From: Larix kaempferi
Taxonomy: Eukaryota > Streptophyta > Pinopsida > Pinales > Pinaceae
Length of the DNA stretch: 64,000 nt
Reading direction: 5' to 3'
Assembly: GCA_027924585.1 (NCBI GenBank)
Contig: BSBM01001025.1
Coordinates: 1 to 64,000 of the forward strand
In this document: positions 9,914 through 21,370 of the stretch, in pieces
How the letters are laid out: every line of letters starts with the position of its first letter
Numbering within the stretch: the first letter of the stretch is position 1
Translations under genes and position numbers: made by a program
The notes under the pieces: generated by a model
Database searches by the model: none
Seen by the model: the letters and a program-made list of their open reading frames with translations, nothing else
Told to the model about the DNA's origin: nothing

Positions 9914-11467
9914 TTACAGTCTAGTAACTCGAAGAGCTTCATAAAGCTTAGCTTTAAGTTCTAGGATCTTAAGCTTTTGACGTTCTCTCTACTCGAGCAA
10001 GTGATTATTGGTTATCATCATAGAATTCTTGGCTTCTTTGTATCTATTTTTCTTTAGGTTTGCCTCTTGCCATATATTCACCCAATCTAACAGCTCTGCT
10101 TTAATTGTTTTATTCTCTTCGTCTCTTATTGTTACATTAGCTTGGCATTCCTTCAATTATGCTTTTAATTGTGAGATTTTACTCTCATATATTCGATTAA
10201 GAACTTGCTGTAAGGTTTCCTCATCCTGATCATGAAATGCGTCATTGGATTGGGAAGAATTAGGTTCATTCAATTCTCGGACAGGTGAAGGGATACTCAT
10301 GAATGAAGGCTTAGGCCCAGACTCATTCGAATAAGCATTACAAATAAGATCTTTAGTCAAAGGCATCACACGATCATTCATTTCTAAACTTTGCTCATCA
10401 TTATGAACAACCTCACGAATTGGGGAAAATACATCATCTTCATCCTCAATTTGAATTACAAATGATTCTGCATTTTGTTGCTCGATCGCAGGCATTGAAA
10501 TCATGGTCATACTATGGGTGAGTCTACGAGCATACTTAGAGATGGAGTCTTCTTGTTTAAGTTTATAGTTCTTTGACAATTTTGAGCTCATAATTCCGCT
10601 ATCAACCACTACATCTGATTTACTAATGGGTTCTTCATTACAAACATCAACAGGGTTTTTATTATCCATTACAAACTTTCCCTTTTCCATGTTGATATTA
10701 ACGTCTTTCTGTATATACACAAAATCATCATCAAGCTTTGATACTGAGGGTTCATCATCAATCAACTTCTTTCTCTTTAATCAGGTTTTGTTTCTTTCAG
10801 GAGGCCAATGTTCAGTCGGTCCTAAATTATTTTCAATCAAAAACTACTCCCAACTCCTATCCATTAGAGACAATTGATGCTGAACTAAAATTTTAACCAG
10901 GCCATAATCAAATAAGCTATGCTCCTGATTTACATTTACACTCTTCACAACATTTCACATTTTCTCTAGACTATTAAGCAAATAATGGGGAATATTTATC
11001 TTTGAACCAGTAAACACCATCAATAGTCTAAGATGATATAAATGTACCAATGAATAACGCCCATCACAGGTTATATACCGGATAATCAACCGCAGCAATA
11101 TTTTCCATTTCGACTTCAGAAATTTCATTTAATACCCAAATTTATCATCATAATCCGTAGGCAGGGGCAAGAGAAATTGTTTGCATTTGGCCTTATTTAC
11201 TTGTGACTTTTTAAACCATTTTTCTCCAATTTGTGGAAGCTGGGTTTCCCTAGCTATGAAGTCTTCTAACTAAACTAGGGTTAAATCCCATATCTGGGAA
11301 ACATTATCCTTCAAGGAAAACGCGAATCAGCGTGTTACTTCTATGTTGTAACCATCAAAGCTCGCAAAGAACTTCCTCCAACCGATTTTCTCAATTAACA
11401 TTGAAACCTAGGGTTCTATTTCCATGATTTCATCACCAGATGGTTCAATTTGGCACAATGGATCCAT
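9914..11467 (-). pseudogene. LTR-internal gene of G, left copy
   Basis: This minus-strand frame from ATG (11467-11465) to TAA (9916-9914) is the counterpart of 47369-45822. The best-preserved part is 10765-10157, about 200 codons: acidic and serine-rich, ending ...LQQVLNRIYESKISQL, a likely helical segment. In-frame stops interrupt it, including a TGA after ACACGC that both copies share, and a TAA near 10159 where the right copy has glutamate. The protein resembles uncharacterised plant transposon-associated proteins; no biochemical function is claimed. Its orientation is the same as G's own genes. Confidence 0.5.
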
Positions 11468-11646
11468 TTCACCGATCTCTAGTTTCTTCTTCAATTGAAA
11501 ATGATACGACATCGTGAAAATCGAAGAAATAGGTATGCAGGATTCGACAGGCATAATGAAACCCTATTCGACTTTGTGAAAAATCATGTGAAAACCCTAG
11601 ACTCGTTCCCACGTGTGACCTCGCACCATCAAAACCAATTCATGTC

Positions 11647-12567
11647 TGGTTACGTAGAAAAATCCCTATGGCTTGGGGCAAACCACAACAGACAGCTGAA
11701 TACCAAAAAATGACTCAATTCCCAATGCAATGCTATATAAATGACAATTCTAAGATAATGTAGAAAAGACCAACCTTCAACTAGATGTTTGATGTAGATC
11801 CCCGTTGAGCTTTCAAATTCTACACTTGAACCTGCAGATTAATCTCAACAACAAGTACAAGCAAGTGCATATAATATGTGAAAGACATTAGCATAATCAA
11901 TAACATGATCCATGATATTATAAGCAATTATAACCCAATGTAATTTAATAATATTCACAACATCAATTGGATGAGAAAATGAGTATTTCCATTAATGAAT
12001 AACAAGAAGTACAATATACGACCTCTTGCCGACAATCAATCTGAACCAAGAACTGGGTCTCTCCACTTGTGCCTCCACCACTTCAATCCTCCATCTAATG
12101 GAAAACTCAAACTATGAAAGGAGTTTGGAAGTTGAACATAAGGGGTTCACAACAAAAAATATCAATGAGTGTAGACTCAAGTCACGAAAAAAATCCACTA
12201 GAGTTATCTTGCTCTCTCTTTTTCCTCCCTTCCATATCCCATAAGAGCTCAATATATAGCCTTCCAAAGGTAAGTGAAAGGACATGTCGAGTCATTACGG
12301 GGAAAATGGAGGGCCAAAGGTCACCCTAAGACCGCTTTTTGGGAGTAAAAAGTAATTTTGTAATGATTTTTACCATTTTACTTGGTACCTACGGGCTATA
12401 GTGGAACAACTCACGTGTATGTTGGATATAATGGGACATCAAGCGTACAGGAAGAAAAATAGGGAAAAAATGTTTCTGTAGGACATAAGGTGAAACCAAG
12501 TCAGTGAAATGGATCTTGAAGGCCAATCAATGTTGATGCTCACAAGGTGGAAAATTACATTGTAACA
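11647..12567 (-). repeat. 3' LTR of element D
   Basis: This is a direct copy of 20451-21370 (about 920 bp each). On the minus strand it starts TGTTACAATG at 12567. A TATATATT word at about 12252-12259 lies in a position suitable for a core promoter. A polypurine tract adjoins its 5' end. Confidence 0.88.
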
Positions 12568-12570
12568 GAT

Positions 12571-12582
12571 GCCCCCTAATGT
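12571..12582 (-). other. Polypurine tract of D
   Basis: The minus strand reads CACATTAGGGGGCATC immediately before TGTTACAATG. It is closely similar to the tract of C (CTTTAGGGGGCATC), which fixes the element's orientation. Confidence 0.75.
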
Positions 12583-13600
12583 GTGAGGTCAGAGAATGGT
12601 GCTACTATGGTTGAAATACATTATAAATCTCAGAAGTGGAGTGATGGAGACACAACTGGAAGAAACAACTCACTCATCATAATACAATAATATCTATGAA
12701 TACATGTTGGTATAGTACAACAATCTGATACAATGGCCATGAATAGGTAGTACATAATGAATACATGTCATAGGTGATCATAGCCATAACCATCTACTGT
12801 ACGATATGGTCTCCTGCTGAAAATGAAACAATTGGTGCAAACTAGACATACAAATTGCTGATGTCTGAGAGGTGATATCTCAGATGTAAAGTCACGATCA
12901 TAAGTAGCATACTAAATGCCACTATCGTCTGGGGTTTTCTACACAAATCATCTATGGTGCAAGTCCCATCAAGTGAATAAAGGTGTTGAGGTCGAACCTG
13001 TTGTGACATCGTCTGATTATCGGTCGATGATGCATACCGTTAACAGACAAAAGATAACCCACCAATAACGAAAATGGGCATCAAGGCACAGAGTACAATC
13101 ATCAAAGTGCGAATAGATGCAGTGTTGAAGTCGAACACTAAGATGAATCCATCGATCAGGGGACATTGATGTATTCACAGAACTATCGATGGCGAGAGAA
13201 CCTACCACTAATGACTGCAAGCCTCAAGGTACTCAACCAACTCTAAGTCTCAAATTCCGGAATAAATGAGTTGAAGTCGACGGAATGAAACTCGCTAGAA
13301 GGAGGGCATTAAGGCATCCCCCATCAACCAGCACGAGGTAACAACTACGCTGAATGATTTGGAAGAACTCAGATGAAATGGACTGAATCAATAAGGATGG
13401 CCGACATGCAATAGTCAAGAGATATGAGGAGTGGCCGACTTTGGTTTCAAGACTTCCTTTGAACAAGAGCATGAGCAGATGGATAGACTTAGGCATCATG
13501 GACTCAAGATAACAACAACTCTGTGATGCAAGAGGCATCAACAAAAGGGCTCCATAGTGATTGGAAGCTTAACCAATCGGTGGATTAAACTCTGAGAAAT
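12583..13600 (-). other. Conserved 3' non-coding region of D with duplicated motif
   Basis: On the minus strand, motif copies start at 13172 and 13033 (139 bp apart): ACATCAATGTCCCCTGATCG and GCATCATCGACCGATAATCA, each followed by GTTCGAC(T/C)TCAAC. GTTAACGGT precedes the second. A further stretch near 13320 (GGATGCCTTAATGCCCTCCT) matches E near 63443. The reading frames of the relatives disagree, so this is nucleotide conservation. Confidence 0.55.
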
Positions 13601-14596
13601 GAGTACAGCTCCTAAGGTCCTACTATAGTCCCAACTCATAATGGATGGAGTGGAATGAACGCTCTATTCAAAGGAAACACAAGAAATTCCAACAAAAAGA
13701 AGTAAATATTCTCCCATCCATCTTTTTGGAATATTTGATTTTTTTTTGGTCTTTTTCATATTTGGAAAGCTTGAAAAAGAATAAAATTGCTTGTAGTACA
13801 ACAAGTGAGGAAACAAGTGTCAAATAGCGAGCAGACTAGTCCCAAGCAGTGGAACATACCTATGATCAATGCAAGGAAGCATGTGCAGGATGTGGACACT
13901 CGAGGGGGTGTTCCCTCAGGGTAAAGGGTCATCAAACTGTGAAAGGAAAATTAAATCTTTGCAAGGCTCGTTAGGGAAAGTGCTCAAGCACATGGCTAAT
14001 AAGTGAGTAAGCGGGAGCCGGTACAAGGCTTAAGCGGCAAGCAGGATAATGCAATGCAATCACAACTCGAAAAAAAAGGGGAGTCCTTTTTTGTAAAGTT
14101 AGTTTCCTCACCCGAAAAAGTGTAAAACAATGAGAGAAAAACTATTCTAGTCACGTATGACTAGAGTATACCTTTTTCGTAATTAATCCACAAAGTTCAG
14201 GAAAAGGGGTAAACTTATACCTAAGTGGATGTCGCTTCAAATCCTTTAACCAGTCTGAAATGACAAGTATACTCGGCAATCTTGTTTGATTTGAAAAATT
14301 CTAACAAGGGCTTAAAAAAGACTTTATAAAAATCTTTTCTATAAAGGTTTAACAAGCCCGAAAAAGTAAACTCATGACCTCCTTATTGTTTTTAACAAGC
14401 TCAAAGGAGAGATGGAAGAATGCTCGTAACCTCCTTACTGGTTTTAATGAGCTCAAAGTAAAGGTGGAAGAATGCTTGTAATGGGAGCAGACAAGTGTCA
14501 GGGACATGCGAGACTAGTTCCAAGCTCATGGAACAAATCTATGCATAATGCAAGGAACATGAGCAAGATAAGGACACTCAGGGGGTGTCTGCGAAT
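13601..14596 (-). other. 3' region of D: hairpins and an internal duplication
   Basis: The hairpin words of B and C recur here: CCCGAAAAAGTG, TACCTTTTTCGTAATT and CCCGAAAAAGTA (14110-14370), plus a perfect stem TCTAGTCACGTATGACTAGA at 14146-14165. A block of about 110 bp (13820-13930) is repeated imperfectly at 14490-14600, both with AGTGTCC, CCTTGCAT and ACTAGTCT words. CTCAAAG..GAGATGGAAGAATGC is also repeated in tandem near 14400-14480. No gene was recognised. Confidence 0.45.
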
Positions 14597-15571
14597 TTAG
14601 ATGGAAAAAGGTTTAAATGCATCATAATAATGGGGAGGCCTAAACCTATATGCAATTTTCCGAATATGCCTTCTATGACCGAAGCAAATGTCGAAAAGGA
14701 CCAGTAAACAAGTATAAGTCCAGCTAAGAATCCTGTCTCCAAGAAACATAAGTACCAATATCATCTCTAAAATGTACGTAAAGAAAAATCTGATACAAGT
14801 CACTGTTGTAGAAACATTTTCAACTTCACTATTGTTAACCTTAGACAACATGCAGGTAGAGCTAACCACTGAAGGTGCCATAGTACCAATACCTGAGGGA
14901 TCAAAATGAAGAGCAAAGCTGAAGGATGTGAATAAATATGCAAGAGCAAATTCATCATCACGGGAGTTGGAAATTCCAGAAATAGAATCAAACTCTTTAG
15001 GAGCGCTGATTTGCAGATCTATAGGAGATCTCAAAGACTCATCAGACTCAAACATCAAACCAGAGCTGGACGAGACTATGACTGGATCCAAATCCAAATG
15101 GGTGGCAGATTGTATTATAGGCTCATCTCGTTCAATAAGACCGAGGGTGGGAAAGGAATGAGATCTATGATAGGAATCCCCCCAAGGCTCATCATTACCA
15201 TGCATGGACGCGATAAAATATTCATCTGAAGGTAGAGTATCATCAAGGCATCTATGTGAACAAGATGGGTTGACTGCCTATGTGGACAACATAACGAGAT
15301 CTTCCTCTCATGTCCATGAATAAGAGAGATCTGAATCTGTAATGTCTTTTTGAACATGATGAGAAATCTTGACTGCAGATAAGGGCATATCCATCACAAT
15401 GTGCGAAATGTCTCCAGACGGCGAACTCATGGAAGGTATATTCCACGGATCACTGAAATACGATGTCCGGAAAGGTATATGATTTAGCAAAGAAGGAGCA
15501 TCAATGGAGATGGTTCCTACAAAGGATATTGGTGTAGGGAAGTCAAAAGATCCCATCAAAGAAGGGTACAA
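14597..15571 (-). pseudogene. Post-protease linker and AYRFRP tail of D
   Basis: One minus-strand frame with stops. Its N-terminal part corresponds to the protease-RT linker of C (DEPWGDSYHRS here, DEPPWGNFHHRS in C). In place of RT it then continues into a hydrophobic stretch (FFFTYILEMILVLMFLGD, then TCLLVLFDICF) and ends KIAYRFRPPHYYDAFKPFSI. Element E has a similar ending, KLAYRFRPSLCENAFEPF, after its protease remnant. The function is unknown. The hydrophobic part could be a membrane segment or a chance product of frame change. Confidence 0.5.
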
Positions 15572-15678
15572 TCCTACACCAATGTTCCCAGTTTCTAGCT
15601 GAGAATCTTTGATCTAGGGAACAACAGTTCCCGACAATCCTGTAGAATTGGAACTAGGGAAGTCTAGCTGATCGACCG

Positions 15679-16047
15679 TCACAATTTTGCCTTCATTTGG
15701 AAAAAAATTATCCTAAACACAGATGATACAATCGCTTTCATAGCATAGATCCAATTCCTACCCAGAAGAAGGTTGTAGTCGATGGGAGCATCAACCACCT
15801 CGACTTCAATAGGCACAGATTTCCCTCCCAAGTGGACCTCAAGGGAAGGGAGAATATCGTGCAGCCTAAATGACTGACCATTAAATGTAGTAAGCATGGT
15901 CATAGACTTTGATAAGGGAGGAGAGCCAAGAGCCTTCCAACAATACAACGACATTACTGAAGTGGAAGCACCTTCATCAACCACCATACGTTTAACAAAC
16001 TTATCTAGGCACCTTACATGGATTTGAAAAGCAACATGGTAAGGCAA
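15679..16047 (-). pseudogene. Aspartic protease domain of D
   Basis: This retropepsin-like domain cuts the polyprotein. The active-site motif is intact (VVDEGASTSVMS), followed by the conserved APIDYNLLLGRNWIYAM. The match to C (VLDEGASMSII, APLDYNLLLGRNWFYAM) is clear. It is in a different frame from the following linker (15571), so at least one frameshift separates them. Upstream at 16048-16416 the frame towards gag is broken. Confidence 0.7.
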
Positions 16048-16416
16048 GTGAGGCTGGACATCAGTGGTGTCGAATTTAATGATACTAGGGTTGTTCCCAT
16101 CCTGAAATCCTCAAGAAGATAAAAGGGCATGCCGTTGTGAAGGACATGCATTTAACACCTCAATAGCCGACATGGTACACGGAGTTTGACCCAAATATTC
16201 TACAAGAGAGTAGTTCTGGCTGACTCAAGCATTGGGATTGTGATTCGAGCGCTTAAGAACACCTTTCGATATCTGTGACACAGTAGTGGGATTCTCGATA
16301 TGTAGCGAAGTGTCAGGAGGAGGAGGAGGCTCATTCCCCATATTCAGTTGTGGTGCACCATAATCGTGTTGACGAGTAGTAACACTAACCTTAGATTTAA
16401 CCATATTTACACATCC

Positions 16417-18790
16417 CTAGCCACCGACATGAGCAGAAGAGGCGGTAGTCTCGTTAGTCCCATATCCAGTGACGGGAGCATTCGAAGCCATATTTTGATG
16501 ATGCGAAAGAAGATCTTTCAACACAGTTGGGCTCTGTGCAATATGCTTCGATGATTCTTCGATTCGAAGACACAAGTGAGTAAGATGATCCTCCCCACAA
16601 AGTTTGCAAGGGAATTTCACCTTACTTCTAGGATTACGGTCCCCACCAGCATTTCCATTATTCCCATTATTCCTACCCTTACGATTGTTTCTCCCCTTCT
16701 TTTTACCATGAGGCTGCTGGTTACCCAATGGGTTCATCGATTGCATAGCGTGTACATCAAACGATGGGGTGGAAGTGGACAAGGTGTGAACCTGTCCAGG
16801 AGTAGATTGGTTAAGAAACAATTTTTTCATTTGATTGGTAACCAAATCTATGGGTCCAGTACTTGTGGATCCAACAATGCCATCAGCATGTGGTCCAGGA
16901 ACTAGCTTGGGCTCATGTTGGGATCGCGGTGCATCCAGAATAATGTCATACAGGATTCCAGATTGAGAGTAGAGTAAATATAGCTGCTGGAATTTGTATA
17001 TAGCTTGTTCCTCAATCGTAATGCCAAACATCAAAACATCCTTAGAAATGTATGGAAGCAAAGACTTAAGGAACCATTCCAAAAGAAAATCTGGAGGAAT
17101 GTTGGATTTCACTAGCCTCTTTCGTCGATGCCACTCTTGAACGTGGTCAGATATGTGCATGGCCTTATTCTAGCTAAAGGTAGATAAGATTTCTGTGCCA
17201 ATGTCGTAGCGAACTGCAAGCTGGAAATGATCCAGGAAAACCAAGGCTATCTCATTAAAACTTCTGTATGTTCCCCCAAGCAACTCAACATACCACTTCG
17301 CGGCTGCCCCCGTGAGGGTGTGTTGAAATAGTCTCAAACAAATGGAATCGTGATTTAACGAGTTTGATGAGCACCAAAGATGAAAAGTAGTAACATGATC
17401 ACCCGGATCCTCACCACCCTTCCCCTCAAACTTGGGAATGTTCGAAGGGAGCTTGGTAGGGACTGGAGGCCAATTAGGATCATTACACACCAGATCATTC
17501 GTGAGCTTCAAAAGATCCGGAAGATTCAATTGAGCAAGGAACGGAAGCTGCGGCTGAAAATATTGATTATAAGATCCCATAAAAGGTTGATTATATGGAC
17601 ATGAAGGATAAGATGGACCATAACCATGACCCTAGCCATAAGGATGATAACCTCCTCCAACCTAACTCGTGTGAGGGTAAGCAGGTATATATGTATTATG
17701 AGCACTGTAATGAGGTGGGTTGTAATGATGGCCAACACCGACTGTATCATAGTAAGGGTTACCACCATAATTATTGGGCATATAAGTATTACTCGTAGCA
17801 GTAACCGTATTATAATGACCATAATTATGAGGTATGTTCCCACCCCCTACATAAGTACTATTGGTAGCAAGAGCAGTTGTATAATTATAAGGTATATTCC
17901 CACCCCCTGCATAAGCGTTACTAGTAGCGGGAGTAGTTGTGTAGTGACCATGAGTATAAGGGATATTCAGACCCCCTACATTACCATTACTAGTAGCAGG
18001 AGCAGTGGTGTTGTGACCATAAGTATAAGGTATATTCCCACCCCCTACATTAGCATTACTAGTAGCAAGAGAAGTCGTGAAAGTATACAGTATGTGTCCA
18101 CTCCCGGTATTAGGAGGATTGTTAACATTAGCGAACGTGGTCCTGGGTTGACATGTAGAGGCATGTGTATTATACTGTGGAATGTGAGCCATAATGTGAA
18201 CAGTGTTCCCGCCATGAAGGGTAGTCCTAGGAGGCAGCTTTCCTATGAGATTTGGAATGTTTGGAGGAATGGAGCTCGTCCCATACTGACATGTGTGAGT
18301 AGAAGGCGCAGTGCTCCCAACGAGGGTAGTGCCCCCGGTGAGTGCAGTGTTTCCAACACCATGACTAGTGCTAGCATGACTACAAAACATAGTGGATGGA
18401 TCAACTGTGTTGTAACTAGGCATACCATGAGATAACGGGGTAGTTTTGGTCGTAGGACTTGTGTTGACATGTGACTCTGGCATCCCATATCGTAAACCAT
18501 GTGGATTTGAACGATCAAATGGGTTGTCCTCGGGTGGATCCGACCCAAACTGAAAAGGTTGCGTCTCTGGTTGTGGTGGATTTCCCCCCCATGCCTCTCT
18601 AGTAGTAGGAGGAGTAGAACCATCTTCAACTCTACCCGACGGAGTTGTAGGGATTTATCCCATGCCAAAATGAGCAGTTATAACGTAAGCTTGAAGTTGT
18701 TCAAAAGAATCAAAAGGATCGGAGGGGATCCTCTGGCATCTCCAATGCAAAAGACGTGTAACTTCGTCAGCCGGTAAACCAGCCAAATGA
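16417..18790 (-). pseudogene. Gag of element D, broken
   Basis: This is the structural protein that packages element RNA. One frame covers 18483-16417 with several stops (for example TAG at 17664-17662 and near 17172-17170). Further upstream the homologous frame extends to about 18790, with one frameshift at a run of G near 18585 and a TAA. Order: N-terminal low-complexity region with glycine-rich repeats (17760-18095); a Gag core with FHLWCSSNSL and WYVELLGGTYRSFNEIAL; a basic stretch; and a zinc knuckle CKLCGEDHLTHLC (C-x2-C-x3-H-x4-C) near 16600. The core matches C over its full length. Confidence 0.75.
17760..18095 (-). repeat. Glycine-rich tandem repeat in gag of D
   Basis: About five units of 60-72 bp encode variants of ATSNAYAGGGNIPYNYGHY. 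Only the period and the GGGNIPY core are constant. C and E have other repeats at the same place in gag. Confidence 0.65.
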
Positions 18791-20429
18791 TGAGACCGGC
18801 GGAGAGGTGGACCTCATTCCATGATACCTCCAAATATTCAATAAATCAAAGTGTCTCCTAACGGCCAAACTAATGATAAAAAAACACACTCCTAATAAAC
18901 TACAACCAAATGCACACAAACAGGATTGGCTCAAGGGACCTCCCGACACTACAGCCGATATGTCTCTCCTAGGAGAGGCTTGAGACTCCCAAACTATAAC
19001 CGGAGGTAACAGAATCAATTATAAGGGGTCCCAGACTTCACTGCGTGCACAGGGTCAAATCCCTATACAACATGAAACTGTGCTTCCCAACCCCAATCTG
19101 ACTCAGGATACGTACAGTATAACCACTGCAAGCACCCTATGCGATACCTAGGTAAGGAAACTAAGGTCACCACAATATAACCAATGCTCAAGAGGACAGT
19201 CGCAGGTGGGATCCGTCATATGGGAAGGGTAGCTAAGCCCAAAACTTAAGAGGTACAGATCCCTCAAGAGCCCCCGTACACAAACAAATCATGGAAATAT
19301 CTCCCACGTTTGGCGAGTATTGGAGAGCTATCTCCGCAACCAACCTCCCGTGGCTATCTCTGCAACCAACCTCCCGTGACCTCATGCTTAACTCTGGTCT
19401 GAGTAGAGATTCCTGAGAACACTGATGTATATTATGGAATTCACCACTCCCTGGTCAGACAAATAATGTTTCATCTAGTAGTCTTGGATTATTAACTCAT
19501 AATGATCTATTCCAAGACTCTAAACGTATACTAGTTGGTGCACCCTATAAAAGAAAAATCGTTCTAATCAATTTTAAGATTAAGCGTTGATTTTAAATGG
19601 TTTTAATTACTCAAGGGATATGGTCATGAAACTAATGATGTGTAGGACTCAATAGTATGCACAACCAACAAACTCTAGACTCATCTATCCAATAAAAACA
19701 ATGCCACTAAAATGATAATCAATCCAACGGTTTGAAATAAAATGCAATTCTTTTAAATTTTCAATCCACAAGAAGATCCTAGATGAAAGCACAAGCACTC
19801 AGATGCAAAATGCAGTATGGAAAGCAATTTTTTTTCGTATTTTCTCTTAAAGGGAAGGAAAATGCAAAACTATGTTTTTGTATTTTTTCAATATGATGAA
19901 ATGAAAAAATGCAAGCGAAATCTACCTATTTGGTTAAAGAAATGCAAAGCGGATCACTAATACAACCCAGCAAATCCCAAACAGTGAGACTCAGCCAATG
20001 CAATGAGCTAGAGAATAAAAAATGGTGATAAACGAACAAGGCTCAAAACAAAGAGAAAAAGGAGTTTTCGGGCACAAACAGGGCATGGAACAGTCAGGAA
20101 TAAGGCCAACTAAGACCCGGGAACACTCAAAGCCAACCCAGCAACAATCCAAGGCCATAAATCAATCAAACTCGGAGTTGTACGCTACTGTCGAGAGAAA
20201 AGCTGTGGGTAGACGTGGGCTACAGTTCTAACAGAGGAGGTTAGACGCGGGAAAATCTAGGCTGACCCTCATACAGATAAAAGCAAATGAGAAAAAAGAG
20301 AGTCTAATCACCCATAAAAAGCTTGTTTTCTATAGTATATCCCAACAGCCAATCAATGACACAGAAGCTCGACACACAACAACTCTAAATAAGGACAAAT
20401 GCCTAAAAATCCCCAGAAATGGATGTTTT
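18791..20429 (-). other. 5' leader of D
   Basis: This untranslated leader lies between primer site and gag. It has a 27-bp direct duplication near 19330-19380 (GCAACCAACCTCCCGTG twice). No open frame looks like a gene; the longest are not shared with relatives. Confidence 0.5.
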
Positions 20430-20446
20430 CCCCAGTGGAGTCACCA
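20430..20446 (-). other. Primer binding site of D, tRNA-Arg type
   Basis: The minus strand reads TGGTGACTCCACTGGGG, one base off the usual TGGCGACTCC start, a few bases after the LTR end. It fits tRNA-Arg as in A, C and E. Confidence 0.75.
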
Positions 20447-20450
20447 TTTC

Positions 20451-21370
20451 TATTACGGAGAAAACTTCCTATGGCTTGGGGTAGACCACAACAGATAGCT
20501 AACTACTAGAAAATGATTCAATTCCCAATGCAATGCTATATAATTGAAAATTCTAAGATAATGGAGAAAAGACCAACCTTCAACCGGATGTTCGATGTAG
20601 ATCCCCGTTGAGCTTTCAACTTCTACACTTGAACTTGCAGATTAGTCTCAACAACAACTACAAGCAAGTGAATATAATATGTAAAAGACATTAGCATAAT
20701 CAATAGCATGATCAATGATATTATAAGAAAATATAACCCAATGTAATTTAATAATATTCAGAACATCAATTGGACGAGAAAATGAGTAATTGCATTAATG
20801 AATAACAAGAAGTACAATATACGACCTCTTGCCAGAAACCAATATGAACCAAGAATTGGGTCTCTCCACTTGTGCCTCCACCACTTCAATCCTCCATCTA
20901 ATGGAAAACTAAAACTACGAAAGGAGTTTGGAAGGTGAACATAAGGGGTTCACAACAACAAGGATCAATGAGTGTAGACTCAAGTCACGACAAAAATCCA
21001 CTAGAGTTATATTTTTCTCTCTTTCTCCTCCCTTCCATATGCCATAAGATCTCAATATATATCCTTCCAAAGGTAAGTGAAAGGACACATCGAGGCGTTA
21101 CAGGGAAAATGGAGGGCCAAAGGTGACCCTAAGACCGCTTTTTGGGAGTAAAAAGTAATTTTCTAATGATTTTTACCATTTTATTTGGTACCCGCGGGCT
21201 ATAGTGGAACAACTCGCGTGTACGCTGGCTATAATGGGACAACAAGCGTACATGAAGAAAAATAGAGAAAAAGTGTTTCTGTAGGACATAAGGTGAAATT
21301 GAGCCAGTGAAATGGATCCTGAAGGCCAATCAATGTTGATGCTCACAAGGTGGAAAATTACGTTGTAACA
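20451..21370 (-). repeat. 5' LTR of element D
   Basis: On the minus strand it starts TGTTACAACG at 21370 and ends near 20451, just before the primer site. It is homologous to 11647-12567. Confidence 0.85.

Larger units (their letters stand above)
9526..11646 (-). repeat. Left LTR of G (part)
   Basis: Positions 9526 to about 11490 match 45436-47379 base by base with roughly 8 percent difference in a 235-bp sample. The LTR continues past 11490 into DNA with no counterpart in the window, because E interrupts the right copy. It contains the gene copy at 9914-11467 and a hairpin at 9815-9850. The exact LTR start is not resolved; it may lie as far right as 22577. Confidence 0.6.
11647..21370 (-). 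mobile_element. Element D: non-autonomous Tat-type LTR retrotransposon
   Basis: D is complete in outline on the minus strand: 5' LTR 20451-21370, primer site, leader, gag, protease, a short tail, non-coding 3' region, polypurine tract and 3' LTR 11647-12567. No RT, RNase H or integrase coding sequence was found between protease and 3' LTR, so it would have relied on proteins from a relative. Flanks TGTCT (left) and TGTAT (right) are a possible imperfect target duplication. The flanks join G sequence. In a 330-bp sample the LTRs differ by about 7 percent. Confidence 0.85.

Noticed and set aside
10157-10765. Stand-alone host gene
   Set aside because: It is part of a longer frame repeated at 45822-47369 on the other side of G's gag-pol, so it is better explained as LTR content.
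17626-18435. 269-codon open frame on the plus strand
   Set aside because: It lies opposite the glycine-rich repeats of the gag of D; the repeat composition keeps the reverse frame open. The minus-strand frame matches Gag of C.
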